This document shows positions 25,661 through 38,018 of a DNA stretch of 64,000 bases, piece by piece. The position numbers and the translations under genes were made by a program. Position 1 is the first letter of the stretch, and the number at the start of each line of letters is the position of its first letter. The stretch spans positions 186,001 through 250,000 of the forward strand of contig JAMKCF010000019.1 in NCBI GenBank assembly GCA_023634235.1, read 5' to 3'. Under the pieces are notes generated by a model. It saw nothing but the letters and a program-made list of their open reading frames with translations, was not told the origin of the DNA and did not search any database. The stretch comes from Pisaster brevispinus. Taxonomy: Eukaryota; Echinodermata; Asteroidea; Forcipulatida; Asteriidae.

Positions 25661-28600
25661 CCACTGTAAAGCCCGTTTCAAGGGCTCCCTCTCCCGTGAG
25701 TTTGGGGTTGCTGACGATTCTGTAGGCGAGGCGAGCGGCCTGGATGTTAGGCCCACCCCTTAGAGAAATAGGAAAACAAAAACCAGGGGTAATGGCCCAA
25801 AATAAAAGTGCGGTGATTTGGGGAATAAGTCCCGATCTAGGAGGGCTAGAGAGATGATTTTTTTACCTGACTCTGCCTTAGGTATCCCTGCATCCGAAAA
25901 TTAGACTTTTACGGCCGTTGCGGGCAGGCTTCACACCGGAAAAGACCAGCAAGCGGGGACACTCCGAAAGCCCCCCAAAACATCAACTTGATTTTGCTGT
26001 AAAAAGACACAAATACAAAATAAGGAGGGTCACATCACCCCCAGGGCAATATCGAATCTGCACAATTTTAGTACCACTGTAAAGCCCGTTTCAAGGGCTC
26101 CCTCTCCCGTGAGTTTGGGGTCGCTGACGATTCTGTAGGTGAGGCGAGCGGCCTGGATGTTAGGCCTACCCCTAAGAAAAATTGAAAAAAAAAAAAAAAA
26201 AAAAAAAACCCAGAAGCAAGGTCGTGCCGGCAGGGGTCATGGCCCAAAATAAAAGTGCGGTGAATTTGGGAATAACTCCCGATCTAGGAGGGCTAGAGGG
26301 GTGATTTTTTGGCCTGACTCTGCCTTAGGTATCCCTGCATCCGAAAATTAGACTTTTACGGCCGTTGCGGGCAGGCTTCACACCGGAAAAGACCAGCAAG
26401 CGGGGACACTCCGAAAGCCCCGCAAAACATCAACGTGACTTTGCTGTAAAAAGACACAAATGCAAAACAAGGAGGGTCACATCACCCCAGGGCAATATCG
26501 AATCTGCACAATTTTAGTACCACTGTAAAGCCCGTTTCAAGGGCTCCCTCTCCCGTGAGTTTGGCGTCGCTGACGATTCTTTAGGCGAGGCGAGCGGCCT
26601 GGATGTTAGGCCTACCCCTTAGAGAAATAGGAAAACAAAAACCAGGGGTAATGGCCCAAAATAAAAGTGCGGTGATTTTGGGAATAACTCCCGATCTAGG
26701 AGGGCTAGAGGGGTGATTTTTTGGCCTGACTCTGCCTTAGGTATCCCTGCATCCGAAAATTAGACTTTTACGGCCGTTGCGGGCAGGCTTCACACCGGAA
26801 AAGACCAGCAAGCGGGGACACTCCGAAAGCCCCGCAAAACATCAACGTGACTTTGCTGTAAAAAGACACAAATACAAAATAAGGAGGGTCACATCACCCC
26901 AGGGCAATATCGAATCTGCACAATTTTAGTACCACTGTAAAGCCCGTTTCAAGGGCTCCCTCTCCCGTGAGTTTGGCGTCGCTGACGATTCTTTAGGCGA
27001 GGCGAGCGGCCTGGATGTTAGGCCTACCCCTTAGAGAAATAGGAAAACAAAAACCAGGGGTAATGGCCCAAAATAAAAGTGCGGTGATTTTGGGAATAAG
27101 TCCCGATCTAGGAGGGCTAGAGAGATGATTTTTTTACCTGACTCTGCCTTAGGTATCCCTGCATCCGAAAATTAGACTTTTACGGCCGTTGCGGGCAGGC
27201 TTCACACCGGAAAAGACCAGCAAGCGGGGACACTCCGAAAGCCCCGCAAAACATCAACGTGATTTTGCTGTAAAAAGACACAAATACAAAATAAGGAGGG
27301 TCACATCACCCCCAGGGCAATATCGAATCTGCACAATTTTAGTACCACTGTAAAGCCCGTTTCAAGGGCTCCCTCTCCCGTGAGTTTGGGGTCGCTGACG
27401 ATTCTGTAGGCGAGGCGAGCGGCCTGGATGTTAGGCCCACCCCTTAGAGAAATAGGAAAACAAAAACCAGGGGTAATGGCCCAAAATAAAAGTGCGGTGA
27501 TTTGGGGAATAAGTCCCGATCTAGGAGGGCTAGAGAGATGATTTTTTTACCTGACTCTGCCTTAGGTATCCCTGCATCCGAAAATTAGACTTTTACGGCC
27601 GTTGCGGGCAGGCTTCACACCGGAAAAGACCAGCAAGCGGGGACACTCCGAAAGCCCCCCAAAACATCAACTTGATTTTGCTGTAAAAAGACACAAATAC
27701 AAAATAAGGAGAGTCACATCACCCCCAGGGCAATATCGAATCTGCACAATTTTAGTACCACTGTAAAGCCCGTTTCAAGGGCTCCCTCTCCCGTGAGTTT
27801 GGGGTCGCTGACGATTCTGTAGGTGAGGCGAGCGGCCTGCATGTTAGGCCTACCCCTAAGAAAAATTGAAAAAAAAACACAAAAAAAACCCAGAAGCAAG
27901 GTCGTGCCGGCAGGGGTCATGACCCAAAATAAAAGTGCGGTGAATTTGGGAATAACTCCCGATCTAGGAGGGCTAGAGGGGTGATTTTTTGGCCTGACTC
28001 TGCCTTAGGTATCCCTGCATCCGAAAATTAGACTTTTACGGCCGTTGCGGGCAGGCTTCACACCGGAAAAGACCAGCAAGCGGGGACACTCCGAAAGCCC
28101 CGCAAAACATCAACGTGATTTTGCTGTAAAAAGACACAAATACAAAATAAGGAGGGTCACATCACCCCAGGGCAATATCGAATCTGCACAATTTTAGTAC
28201 CACTGTAAAGCCCGTTTCAAGGGCTCCCTCTCCCGTGAGTTTGGGGTTGCTGACGATTCTGTAGGCGAGGCGAGCGGCCTGGATGTTAGGCCCACCCCTT
28301 AGAGAAATAGGAAAACAAAAACCAGGGGTAATGGCCCAAAATAAAAGTGCGGTGAATTTGGGAATAAGTCCCGATCTAGGAGGGCTAGAGAGATGATTTT
28401 TTGGCCTGACTCTGCCTTAGGTATCCCTGCATCCGAAAATTAGACTTTTACGGCCGTTGCGGGTAGGCTTCACACCGGAAAAGACCAGCAAGCGGGGACA
28501 CTCCGAAAGCCCCCCAAAACATCAACTTGATTTTGCTGTAAAAAGACACAAATACAAAATAAGGAGGGTCACATCACCCCCAGGGCAATATCGAATCTGC

Positions 28601-30738
28601 ACAATTTTAGTACCACTGTAAAGCCCGTTTCAAGGGCTCCCTCTCCCGTGAGTTTGGGGTTGCTGACGATTCTGTAGGCGAGGCGAGCGGCCTGGATGTT
28701 AGGCCCACCCCTTAGAGAAATAGGAAAACAAAAACCAGGGGTAATGGCCCAAAATAAAAGTGCGGTGATTTGGGGAATAAGTCCCGATCTAGGAGGGCTA
28801 GAGAGATGATTTTTTTACCTGACTCTGCCTTAGGTATCCCTGCATCCGAAAATTAGACTTTTACGGCCGTTGCGGGCAGGCTTCACACCGGAAAAGACCA
28901 GCAAGCGGGGACACTCCGAAAGCCCCCCAAAACATCAACTTGATTTTGCTGTAAAAAGACACAAATACAAAATAAGGAGGGTCACATCACCCCCAGGGCA
29001 ATATCGAATCTGCACAATTTTAGTACCACTGTAAAGCCCGTTTCAAGGGCTCCCTCTCCCGTGAGTTTGGGGTCGCTGACGATTCTGTAGGTGAGGCGAG
29101 CGGCCTGGATGTTAGGCCTACCCCTAAGAAAAATTGAAAAAAAAAAAAAAAAAAAAAACCCAGAAGCAAGGTCGTGCCGGCAGGGGTCATGGCCCAAAAT
29201 AAAAGTGCGGTGAATTTGGGAATAACTCCCGATCTAGGAGGGCTAGAGGGGTGATTTTTTGGCCTGACTCTGCCTTAGGTATCCCTGCATCCGAAAATTA
29301 GACTTTTACGGCCGTTGCGGGCAGGCTTCACACCGGAAAAGACCAGCAAGCGGGGACACTCCGAAAGCCCCGCAAAACATCAACGTGACTTTGCTGTAAA
29401 AAGACACAAATACAAAATAAGGAGGGTCACATCACCCCAGGGCAATATCGAATCTGCACAATTTTAGTACCACTGTAAAGCCCGTTTCAAGGGCTCCCTC
29501 TCCCGTGAGTTTGGCGTTGCTGACGATTCTTTAGGCGAGGCGAGCGGCCTGGATGTTAGGCCTACCCCTTAGAGAAATAGGAAAACAAAAACCAGGGGTA
29601 ATGGCCCAAAATAAAAGTGCGGTGATTTTGGGAATAAGTCCCGATCTAGGAGGGCTAGAGAGATGATTTTTTTACCTGACTCTGCCTTAGGTATCCCTGC
29701 ATCCGAAAATTAGACTTTTACGGCCGTTGCGGGCAGGCTTCACACCGGAAAAGACCAGCAAGCGGGGACACTCCGAAAGCCCCGCAAAACATCAACGTGA
29801 TTTTGCTGTAAAAAGACACAAATACAAAATAAGGAGGGTCACATCACCCCCAGGGCAATATCGAATCTGCACAATTTTAGTACCACTGTAAAGCCCGTTT
29901 CAAGGGCTCCCTCTCCCGTGAGTTTGGGGTCGCTGACGATTCTGTAGGCGAGGCGAGCGGCCTGGATGTTAGGCCCACCCCTTAGAGAAATAGGAAAACA
30001 AAAACCAGGGGTAATGGCCCAAAATAAAAGTGCGGTGATTTGGGGAATAAGTCCCGATCTAGGAGGGCTAGAGAGATGATTTTTTTACCTGACTCTGCCT
30101 TAGGTATCCCTGCATCCGAAAATTAGACTTTTACGGCCGTTGCGGGCAGGCTTCACACCGGAAAAGACCAGCAAGCGGGGACACTCCGAAAGCCCCCCAA
30201 AACATCAACTTGATTTTGCTGTAAAAAGACACAAATACAAAATAAGGAGAGTCACATCACCCCCAGGGCAATATCGAATCTGCACAATTTTCAGTACCAC
30301 TGTAAAGCCCGTTTCAAGGGCTCCCTCTCCCGTGAGTTTGGGGTCGCTGACGATTCTGTAGGTGAGGCGAGCGGCCTGCATGTTAGGCCTACCCCTAAGA
30401 AAAATTGAAAAAAAAACACAAAAAAAACCCAGAAGCAAGGTCGTGCCGGCAGGGGTCATGACCCAAAATAAAAGTGCGGTGAATTTGGGAATAACTCCCG
30501 ATCTAGGAGGGCTAGAGGGGTGATTTTTTGGCCTGACTCTGCCTTAGGTATCCCTGCATCCGTAAATTAGACTTTTACGGCCGTTGCGGGCAGGCTTCAC
30601 ACCGGAAAAGACCAGCAAGCGGGGACACTCCGAAAGCCCCGCAAAACATCAACGTGATTTTGCTGTAAAAAGACACAAATACAAAATAAGGAGGGTCACA
30701 TCACCCCAGGGCAATATCGAATCTGCACAATTTTAGTA
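25661..30738 (+). repeat. Second trimeric block (B-A-A, about 1270 bp), duplicated with a one-monomer difference
   Basis: Starts: A 25661, B 26074, A 26520, A 26932, A 27345, B 27758, A 28200, A 28613, B 29026, A 29470, A 29883, B 30297. Markers: A with GGTGATTTGGGGAATAAG (25661, 27345, 28613, 29883); B with GTAGGTGAGGCG (26074, 27758, 29026, 30297); A with TTTGGCGTCG or TTTGGCGTTG plus TTCTTTAGGCG (26520, 26932, 29470); B with GGCCTGCATG and an ACACAAAAAAAACCC tract (27758, 30297). The run from 25661 to 28199 matches 28613 to 30738 in order, except that the TTCTTTAGG-type A is doubled in the first (26520 and 26932). Trimer lengths: 26932-28199 is 1268, 28200-29469 is 1270, 29470-30738 is 1269 bp. 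Confidence 0.91.
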
Positions 30739-32420
30739 CCACTGTAAAGCCCGTTTCAAGGGCTCCCTCTCCCGTGAGTTTGGGGTTGCTGACGATTCTG
30801 TAGGCGAGGCGAGCGGCCTGGATGTTAGGCCCACCCCTTAGAGAAATAGGAAAACAAAAACCAGGGGTAATGGCCCAAAATAAAAGTGCGGTGATTTTGG
30901 GAATAAGTCCCGATCTAGGAGGGCTGACAGATGATTTTTTTACCTGACTCTGCCTTAGGTATCCCTGCATCCGTAAATTAGACTTTTACGGCCGTTGCGG
31001 GCAGGCTTCACACCGGAAAAGACCAGCAAGCGGGGACACTCCGAAAGCCCCGCAAAACATCAACGTGATTTTGCTATAAAAAGACACAAATACAAAATAA
31101 GGAGGGTCACATCACCCCCAGGGCAATATCGAATCTGCACAATTTTAGTACCACTGTAAAGCCCGTTTCAAGGGCTCCCTCTCCCATGAGTTTGGGGTCG
31201 CTGACGATTCTGTAGGCGAGGCGAGCGGCCTGGATGTTAGGCCTACCCCTTAGAAAAATTGAAAAAAAAAAAAAAAAAAAAAAACAGAAGCAAGGTCGTG
31301 CCGGCAGGGGTCATGGCCCAAAATAAAAGTGCGGTGAATTTGGGAATAACTCCCGATCTAGGAGGGCTAGAGGGATGATTTTTTGGCCTGACTCTGCCTT
31401 AGGTATCCCTGCATCCGAAAATTAGACTTTTACGGCCGTTGCGGGCAGGCTTCACACCGGAAAAGACCAGCAAGCGGGGACACTCCGAAAGCCCCGCAAA
31501 ACATCAACGTGATTTTGCTATAAAAAGACACAAATACAAAATAAGGAGGGTCACATCACCCCCAGGGCAATATCGAATCTGCACAATTTTAGTACCACTG
31601 TAAAGCCCGTTTCAAGGGCTCCCTCTCTCGTGAGTTTGGGGTCGCTGACGATTCTGTAGGCGAGGCGAGCGGCCTGGATGTTAGGCCCACCCCTTAGAGA
31701 AATAGGAAAACAAAAACCAGGGGTAATGGCCCAAAACAAAAGTGCTGTGATTTTGGGAATAAGTCCCGATCAAGGAGGGCTAGAGAGATGATTTTTTGGC
31801 CTGACTCTGCCTTAGGTATCCCTGCATCCGAAAATTAGACTTTTACGGCCGTTGCGGGCAGGCTTCACACCGGAAAAGACCAGCAAGCGGGGAAACTCCG
31901 AAAGCCCCCCAAAACATCAACTTGATTTTGCTGTAAAAAGACACAAATACAAAATAAGGAGGGTCACATCACCCCCAGGGCAATATTGAATCTGCACAAT
32001 TTTAGTACCACTGTAAAGCCCGTTTCAAGGGCTCCCTCTCCCGTGAGTTTGGGGTCGCTGACGATTCTGTAGGCGAGGCGAGCGGCCTGGATGTTAAGCC
32101 CACCCCTTAGAGAAATAGGAAAACAAAAACCAGGGGTAATGGCCCAAAACAAAAGTGCTGTGATTTTGGGAATAAGTCCAGATCAAGGAGGGCTAGAGAG
32201 ATGATTTTTTTACCTGACTCTGCCTTAGGTATCCCTGCATCCGAAAATTAGACTCTTACGGCCGTTGCGGGCAGGCTTCACACCGGAAAAGACCAGCAAG
32301 CGGGGACACTCCGAAAGCCCCGCAAAACATCAACGTGATTTTGCTGTAAAAAGACACAAATACAAAATAAGGAGGGTCACATCACCCCCAGGGCAATATC
32401 GAATCTGCACAATTTTAGTA
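30739..32420 (+). repeat. A/B block (A 30739, B 31151, A 31595, A 32008)
   Basis: The A at 30739 has GGGCTGACAGATG, a small change in the usual GGGCTAGAGAGATG. The B at 31151 has CCTACCCCTTAGAAAAATTG, a blend of A and B forms. The two A copies at 31595 and 32008 share AAAACAAAAGTGCTGTG and GATCAAGGAGGG, showing that one was recently copied from the other. Confidence 0.87.
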
Positions 32421-34139
32421 CCACTGTAAAGCCCGTTTCAAGGGCTCCCTCTCCCGTGAGTTTGGGGTTGCTGACGATTCTGTAGGCGAGGCGAGCGGCC
32501 TGGATGTTAGGCCTACCCCTAAGAAAAATTGAAAAAAAAAAAAAAAAAAAAAACCCAGAAGCAAGGTCGTGCCGGCAGGGGTCATGGCCCAAAATAAAAG
32601 TGCGGTGAATTTGGGAATAACTCCCGATCTAGGAGGGCTAGAGGGATGATTTTTTTGGCCTGACTCTGCCTTAGGTATCCCTGCATCCGAAAATTAGACT
32701 TTTACGGCCGTTGCGGGCAGGCTTCAAACCGGAAAAGACCAGCAAGCGGGAACACTCCGAAAGCCCCGCAAAACATCAACGTGATTTTGCTGTAAAAAGA
32801 CACAAATACAAAATAAGGAGGGTCACATCACCCCCAGGGCAATATCGCATCTGCACAATTTTAATACCACTGTAAAGCCCGTTTCAAGGGCTCCCTCTCC
32901 CGTGAGTTTGGGGTTGCTGACGATTCTGTAGGCGAGGCGAGCGGCCTGGATGTTAGGCCCACCCCTTAGAGAAATAGGAAAACAAAAACCAGGGGTAATG
33001 GCCCAAAACAAAAGTGCTGTGATTTTGGGAATAAGTCCCGATCAAGGAGGGCTAGAGAGATGATTTTTTGGCCTGACTCTGCCTTAGGTATCCCTGTTTC
33101 CGAAAATTAGACTTTTACGGCCGTTGCGGGCAGGCTTCACACCGGAAAAGACCAGCAAGCGGGGACACTCCGAAAGCCCCCCAAAACATCAACTTGATTT
33201 TGCTGTAAAAAGACACAAATACAAAATAAGGAGGGTCACATCACCCCCAGGGCAATATCGAATCTGCACAATTTTAGTACCACTGTAAAGCCCGTTTCAA
33301 GGGCTCCCTCTCCCGTGAGTTTGGGGTTGCTGACGATTCTGTAGGCGAGGCGAGCGGCCTGGATGTTAGACCTACCCCTAAGAAAAATTTAAAAAAAAAA
33401 AAAAAAAAAAAACAAACAGAAGCAAGGTCGTGCCGGCAGGGGTCATGGCCCAAAATAAAAGTGCGGTGAATTTGGGAATAACTCCCGATCTAGGAGGGCT
33501 AGAGGGATGATTTTTTGGCCTGACTCTGCCTTAGGTATCCCTGCATCCGAAAATTAGACTTTTACGGCCGTTGCGGGCAGGCTTCACACCGGAATAGACC
33601 AGCAAGCGGGGACACTCCGAAAGCCCCGCAAAACATCAACGTGATTTTGCTGTAAAAAGACACAAATACAAAATAAGGAGGGTCACATCACCCCCAGGGC
33701 AATATCGCATCTGCACAATTTTAATACCACTGTAAAGCCCGTTTCAAGGGCTCCCTCTCCCGTGAGTTTGGGGTTGCTGACGATTCTGTAGGCGAGGCGA
33801 GCGGCCTGGATGTTAGGCCCACCCCTTAGAGAAATAGGAAAACAAAAACCAGGGGTAATGGCCCAAAACAAAAGTGCTGTGATTTTGGGAATAAGTCCCG
33901 ATCAAGGAGGGCTAGAGAGATGATTTTTTGGCCTGACTCTGCCTTAGGTATCCCTGCATCCGAAAATTAGACTTTTACGGCCGTTGCGGGCAGGCTTCAC
34001 ACCGGAAAAGACCAGCAAGCGGGGACACTCCGTAAGCCCCGCAAAACATCAACGTGATTTTGATGTAAAAAGACACAAATACAAAATAAGGAGGGTCACA
34101 TCACCCCCAAGGCAATATCGAATCTGCACAATTGTAGTA
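32421..34139 (+). repeat. Tandem duplication of a B-A dimer (about 860 bp, two copies)
   Basis: Starts: B 32421, A 32867, B 33280, A 33727. The A copies at 32867 and 33727 share CAATATCGCATCTG just upstream, TTTTAATACC, GTGCTGTGATTTTGG and GATCAAGGAGGG. The B at 33280 has GGATGTTAGACC and AAAAATTTAAAA, so the two dimers are not identical. The end of the last A holds TCCGTAAGCCCCGC, GATTTTGATG, CCCCAAGGCAAT and CAATTGTAGTACC, a marker set also found at about 6764-6876. Confidence 0.88.
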
Positions 34140-34552
34140 CCACTGTAAAGCCCGTTTCAAGGGCTCCCTCTCCCGTGAGTTTGGGGTCGCTGACGATTCT
34201 GTAGGCGCGGCGAGCGGCCTGGATGTTAGGCCCACCCCTTAGAGAAATAGGAAAACAAAAACCAGGGGTAATGGCCCAAAATAAAAGCGCGGTGATTTTG
34301 GGAATAAGTCCCGATCTAGGAGGGCTAGAGAGATGATTTATTTACCTGACTCTGCCTTAGGTATCCCTGCATCCGAAAATTAGACTTTTACGGCCGTTGC
34401 GGGCAGGCTTCACACCGGAAAAGACCAGCAAGTGGGGACACTCCGAAAGCCCCCCAAAACATCAACTTGATTTTGCTGTAAAAAGACACAAATACAAAAT
34501 AAGGAGGGTCACATCACCCCCAGGGCAATATCGAATCTGCACAATTTTAGTA

Positions 34553-34940
34553 CCACTGTAAAGCCCGTTTCAAGGGCTCCCTCACCCGTGAGTTTGGGGT
34601 CGCTGACGATTCTGTAGGCGAGGCGAGCGGCCTGGATATTAGGCCTACCCCTAAGAAAAATCGAAAAAAAAAAAAAAAAAAAAACAGAAGCAAGGTCGTG
34701 CCGGCAGGGGTCATGGCCCAAAATAAAAGTGCGGTGAATTTGGGAATAACTCCCAATCTAGGAGGGCTAGAGGGATGATTTTTTGGCCTGACTCTGCCTT
34801 AGGTATCCCTGCATCAGAAATTAGACTTTTACGGCCGTTGCGGGCAGGCTTCACACCGGAAAAGACCAGCAAGCGGGGCGCTCCGAAAGCCCCGCAAAAC
34901 ATCAACGTGATTTTGCTGTAAAAAGACACAAATTTTAGTA
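34553..34940 (+). repeat. Deleted B monomer, 388 bp
   Basis: GACACAA joins TTTTAGTACC near 34932, removing about 56 bp (the stretch from ATACAAAATAAGG through ATCGAATCTGC). The normal sequences on the two sides, GACACAAATAC and TGCACAATTTT, share CACAA, so the deletion used 5 bp of microhomology. Small changes nearby include GCATCAGAAATTAG and GCGGGGCGCTCC. Its parallel copy at 36305 lacks the deletion, so the deletion followed the duplication or has been corrected in the sister. Confidence 0.9.
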
Positions 34941-35353
34941 CCACTGTAAAGCCCGTTTCAAGGGCTCCCTCTCCCGTGAGTTTGGGGTCGCTGACGATTC
35001 TGTAGGCGAGGCGAGCGGCCTGGATGTTAGGCCCACCCCTTAGAGAAATAGGAAAACAAAAACCAGGGGTAATGGCCAAAAATAAAAGTGCGGTGATTTT
35101 GGGAATAAGTCCCGATCTAGGAGGGCTAGAGAGATGATTTTTTTACCTGACTCTGCCTTAGGTATCCCTGCATCCGAAAATTAGACTTTTACGGCCGTTG
35201 CGGGCAGGCTTCACACCGGAAAAGACCAGCAAGCGGGGACACTCCGAAAGCCCCCCAAAACATCAACTTGATTTTGCTGTAAAAAGACACAAATACAAAA
35301 TAAGGAGGGTCACATCACCCCCAGGGCAATATCGAATCTGCACAATTTTAGTA

Positions 35354-35891
35354 CCACTGTAAAGCCCGTTTCAAGGGCTCCCTCTCCCGTGAGTTTGGGG
35401 TTGCTGACGATTCTGTAGGCGAGGCGAGCGGCCTGGAAGTTAGGCCTACCCCTAAGAAAAATTGAAAAAAAAAAAAAAAAAAAACCCAGAAGCAAGGTCG
35501 TGCCGGCAGGGGTCATGGCCCAAAATAAAAGTGCGGTGAATTTGGGAATAACTCCCGATCTAGGAGGGCTAGAGGGATGATTTTTTGGCCTGACTCTGCC
35601 TTAGGTATCCCTACCCAAAATAAAAGTGCGGTGATTTTGGGAATAAGTCCCGATCTAGGAGGGCTAGAGAGATGATTTTTTGGCCTGACTCTGCCTTAGG
35701 TATCCCTGCATCCGAAAATTAGACTTTTACGGCCGTTGCGGGCAGGCTTCACACCGGAAAAGACCAGCAAGCGGGGACACTCCGAAAGCCCCGCAAAACA
35801 TCAACGTGATTTTGCTGTAAAAAGACACAAATACAAAATAAGGAGGGTCACATCACCCCCAGGGCAATATCGAATCTGCACAATTTTAGTA
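35354..35891 (+). repeat. Over-long B monomer with 96-bp partial duplication (538 bp)
   Basis: TATCCCTA joins CCCAAAATAAAAG near 35612-35614, then the segment to the next TATCCCTGC is repeated. The layout matches the 540-bp unit at 7287; the only difference at the join is CTACCC against CTGCCC. The repeated tail ends in TTTTTTGGCC here but TTTTTTTACC at 7287. Confidence 0.9.
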
Positions 35892-36749
35892 CCACTGTAA
35901 AGCCCGTTTCAAGGGCTCCCTCTCCCGTGAGTTTGGGGTCGCTGACGATTCTGTAGGCGCGGCGAGCGGCCTGGATGTTAGGCCCACCCCTTAGAGAAAT
36001 AGGAAAACAAAAACCAGGGGTAATGGCCCAAAATAAAAGCGCGGTGATTTTGGGAATAAGTCCCGATCTAGGAGGGCTAGAGAGATGATTTATTTACCTG
36101 ACTCTGCCTTAGGTATCCCTGCATCCGAAAATTAGACTTTTACGGCCGTTGCGGGCAGGCTTCACACCGGAAAAGACCAGCAAGTGGGGACACTCCGAAA
36201 GCCCCCCAAAACAACAACTTGATTTTGCTGTAAAAAGACACAAATACAAAATAAGGAGGGTCACATCACCCCCAGGGCAATATCGAATCTGCACAATTTT
36301 AGTACCACTGTAAAGCCCGTTTCAAGGGCTCCCTCACCCGTGAGTTTGGGGTCGCTGACGATTCTGTAGGCGAGGCGAGCGGCCTGGATATTAGGCCTAC
36401 CCCTAAGAAAAATCGAAAAAAAAAAAAAAAAAAAAAAACCAGAAGCAAGGTCGTGCCGGCAGGGGTCATGGCCCAAAATAAAAGTGCGGTGAATTTGGGA
36501 ATAACTCCCGATCTAGGAGGGCTAGAGGGATGATTTTTTGGCCTGACTCTGCCTTAGGTATCCCTGCATCAGAAAATTAGACTTTTACGGCCGTTGCGGG
36601 CAGGCTTCACACCGGAAAAGACCAGCAAGCGGGGACACTCCGAAAGCCCCCCAAAACATCAACTTGATTTTGCTGTAAAAAGACACAAATACAAAATAAG
36701 GAGGGTCACATCACCCCCAGGGCAATATCGAATCTGCACAATTTTAGTA

Positions 36750-38018
36750 CCACTGTAAAGCCCGTTTCAAGGGCTCCCTCTCCCGTGAGTTTGGGGTCGC
36801 TGACGATTCTGTAGGCGAGGCGAGCGGCCTGGATGTTAGGCCCACCCCTTAGAGAAATAGGAAAACAAAAACCAGGGTTAATGGCCCAAAATAAAAGTGC
36901 GGTGATTTTGGAAATAAGTCCCAATCTAGGAGGGCTAGAGAGATGATTTTGTTACCTGACTCTGCCTTAGGTATCCCTGCATCCGAAAATTAGACTTTTA
37001 CGGCCGTTGCGGGCAGGCTTCACACCGGAAAAGACCAGCAAGCGGGGACACTCCGAAAGCCCCGCAAAACATCAACGTGATGTTGCTGTAAAAAGACACA
37101 AATACAAAATAAGGAGGGTCACATCACCCCAGGGCAATATCGAATCTGCACAATTTTAGTACCACTGTAAAGCCCGTTTCAAGGGCTCCCTCTCCCGTGA
37201 GTTTGGGGTCGCTGACGATTCTGTAAGCGAGGCGAGCGGCCTGGATGTTAGGCCTACCCCTTAGAGAAATAAGAAAACAAAAACCAGGGGTAATGGCCCA
37301 AAATAAAAGTGCGGTGATTTTGGGAATAAGTCCCGATCTAGGAGGGCTAGAGAGATGATTTTTTACCTGACTCTGCCTTAGGTATCCCTGCATCCGAAAA
37401 TTAGACTTTTACGGCCGTTGCGGGCAGGCTTCACACCGGAAAAGACCAGCAAGCGGGGACACTCCGAAAGCCCTCCAAAACATCAACTTGATTTTGCTGT
37501 AAAAAGACACAAATACAAAATAAGGAGGGTCACATCACCCCCAGGGCAATATCGAATCTGCACAATTTTAGTACTACTGTAAAGCCCGTTTCAAGGGCTC
37601 CCTCTCCCGTGAGTTTGGGGTCGCTGACGATTCTGTAGGCGAGGCGAGCGGCCTGGATGTTAGGCCTACCCCTAAGAAAAATTGAAAAAAAAAACAAAAA
37701 AAAAAACCCAGAAGCAAGGTCGTGCCGGCAGGGGTCATGGCCCAAAATAAAAGTGCGGTGAATTTGGGAATAACTCCCGATCTAGGAGGGCTAGAGGGAT
37801 GATTTTTTGGCCTGACTCTGCCTTAGGTATCCCTGCATCCGAAAATTAGACTTTTACGGCCGTTGCGGGCAGGCTTCACACCGGAAAAGACCAGCAAGCG
37901 GGGACACTCCGAAAGCCCCCCAAAACATCAACTTGATTTTGCTGTAAAAAGACACAAATACAAAATAAGGAGGGTCACATCACCCCCAGGGCAATATCGA
38001 ATCTGCACAATTTTAGTA
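36750..38018 (+). repeat. A-A-B monomers (36750, 37162, 37574)
   Basis: The A at 36750 has CCAATCTAGG and GATTTTGTTACC. The A at 37162 carries the CCTACCCCTTAGAG and AAATAAGAAAAC combination seen at 16289 and 16806, is preceded by GTGATGTTGCTG, and ends with AAGCCCTCC. The B at 37574 starts after the rare GTACTACTG anchor variant. The block immediately precedes the second compound-deleted unit. Confidence 0.88.

Larger units (their letters stand above)
34140..36749 (+). repeat. A/B block with a related pair (34140 and 35892)
   Basis: Starts: A 34140, deleted B 34553, A 34941, over-long B 35354, A 35892, B 36305. The pair A 34140 + B 34553 resembles A 35892 + B 36305: GTAGGCGCGGCGAGC, AAAGCGCGGTG, GATTTATTTACC and AAGTGGGGAC in A, then CCCTCACCCGTG, GGATATTAGGCC and AAAAATCGAAAA in B. 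The two pairs are 1752 bp apart. The A variant resembles A3 of the 9-15 kb block. Confidence 0.9.

Noticed and set aside
34711..35079. Minus-strand 122-codon frame
   Set aside because: Created by the 56-bp deletion near 34932 joining two monomer frames; a by-product of satellite rearrangement.
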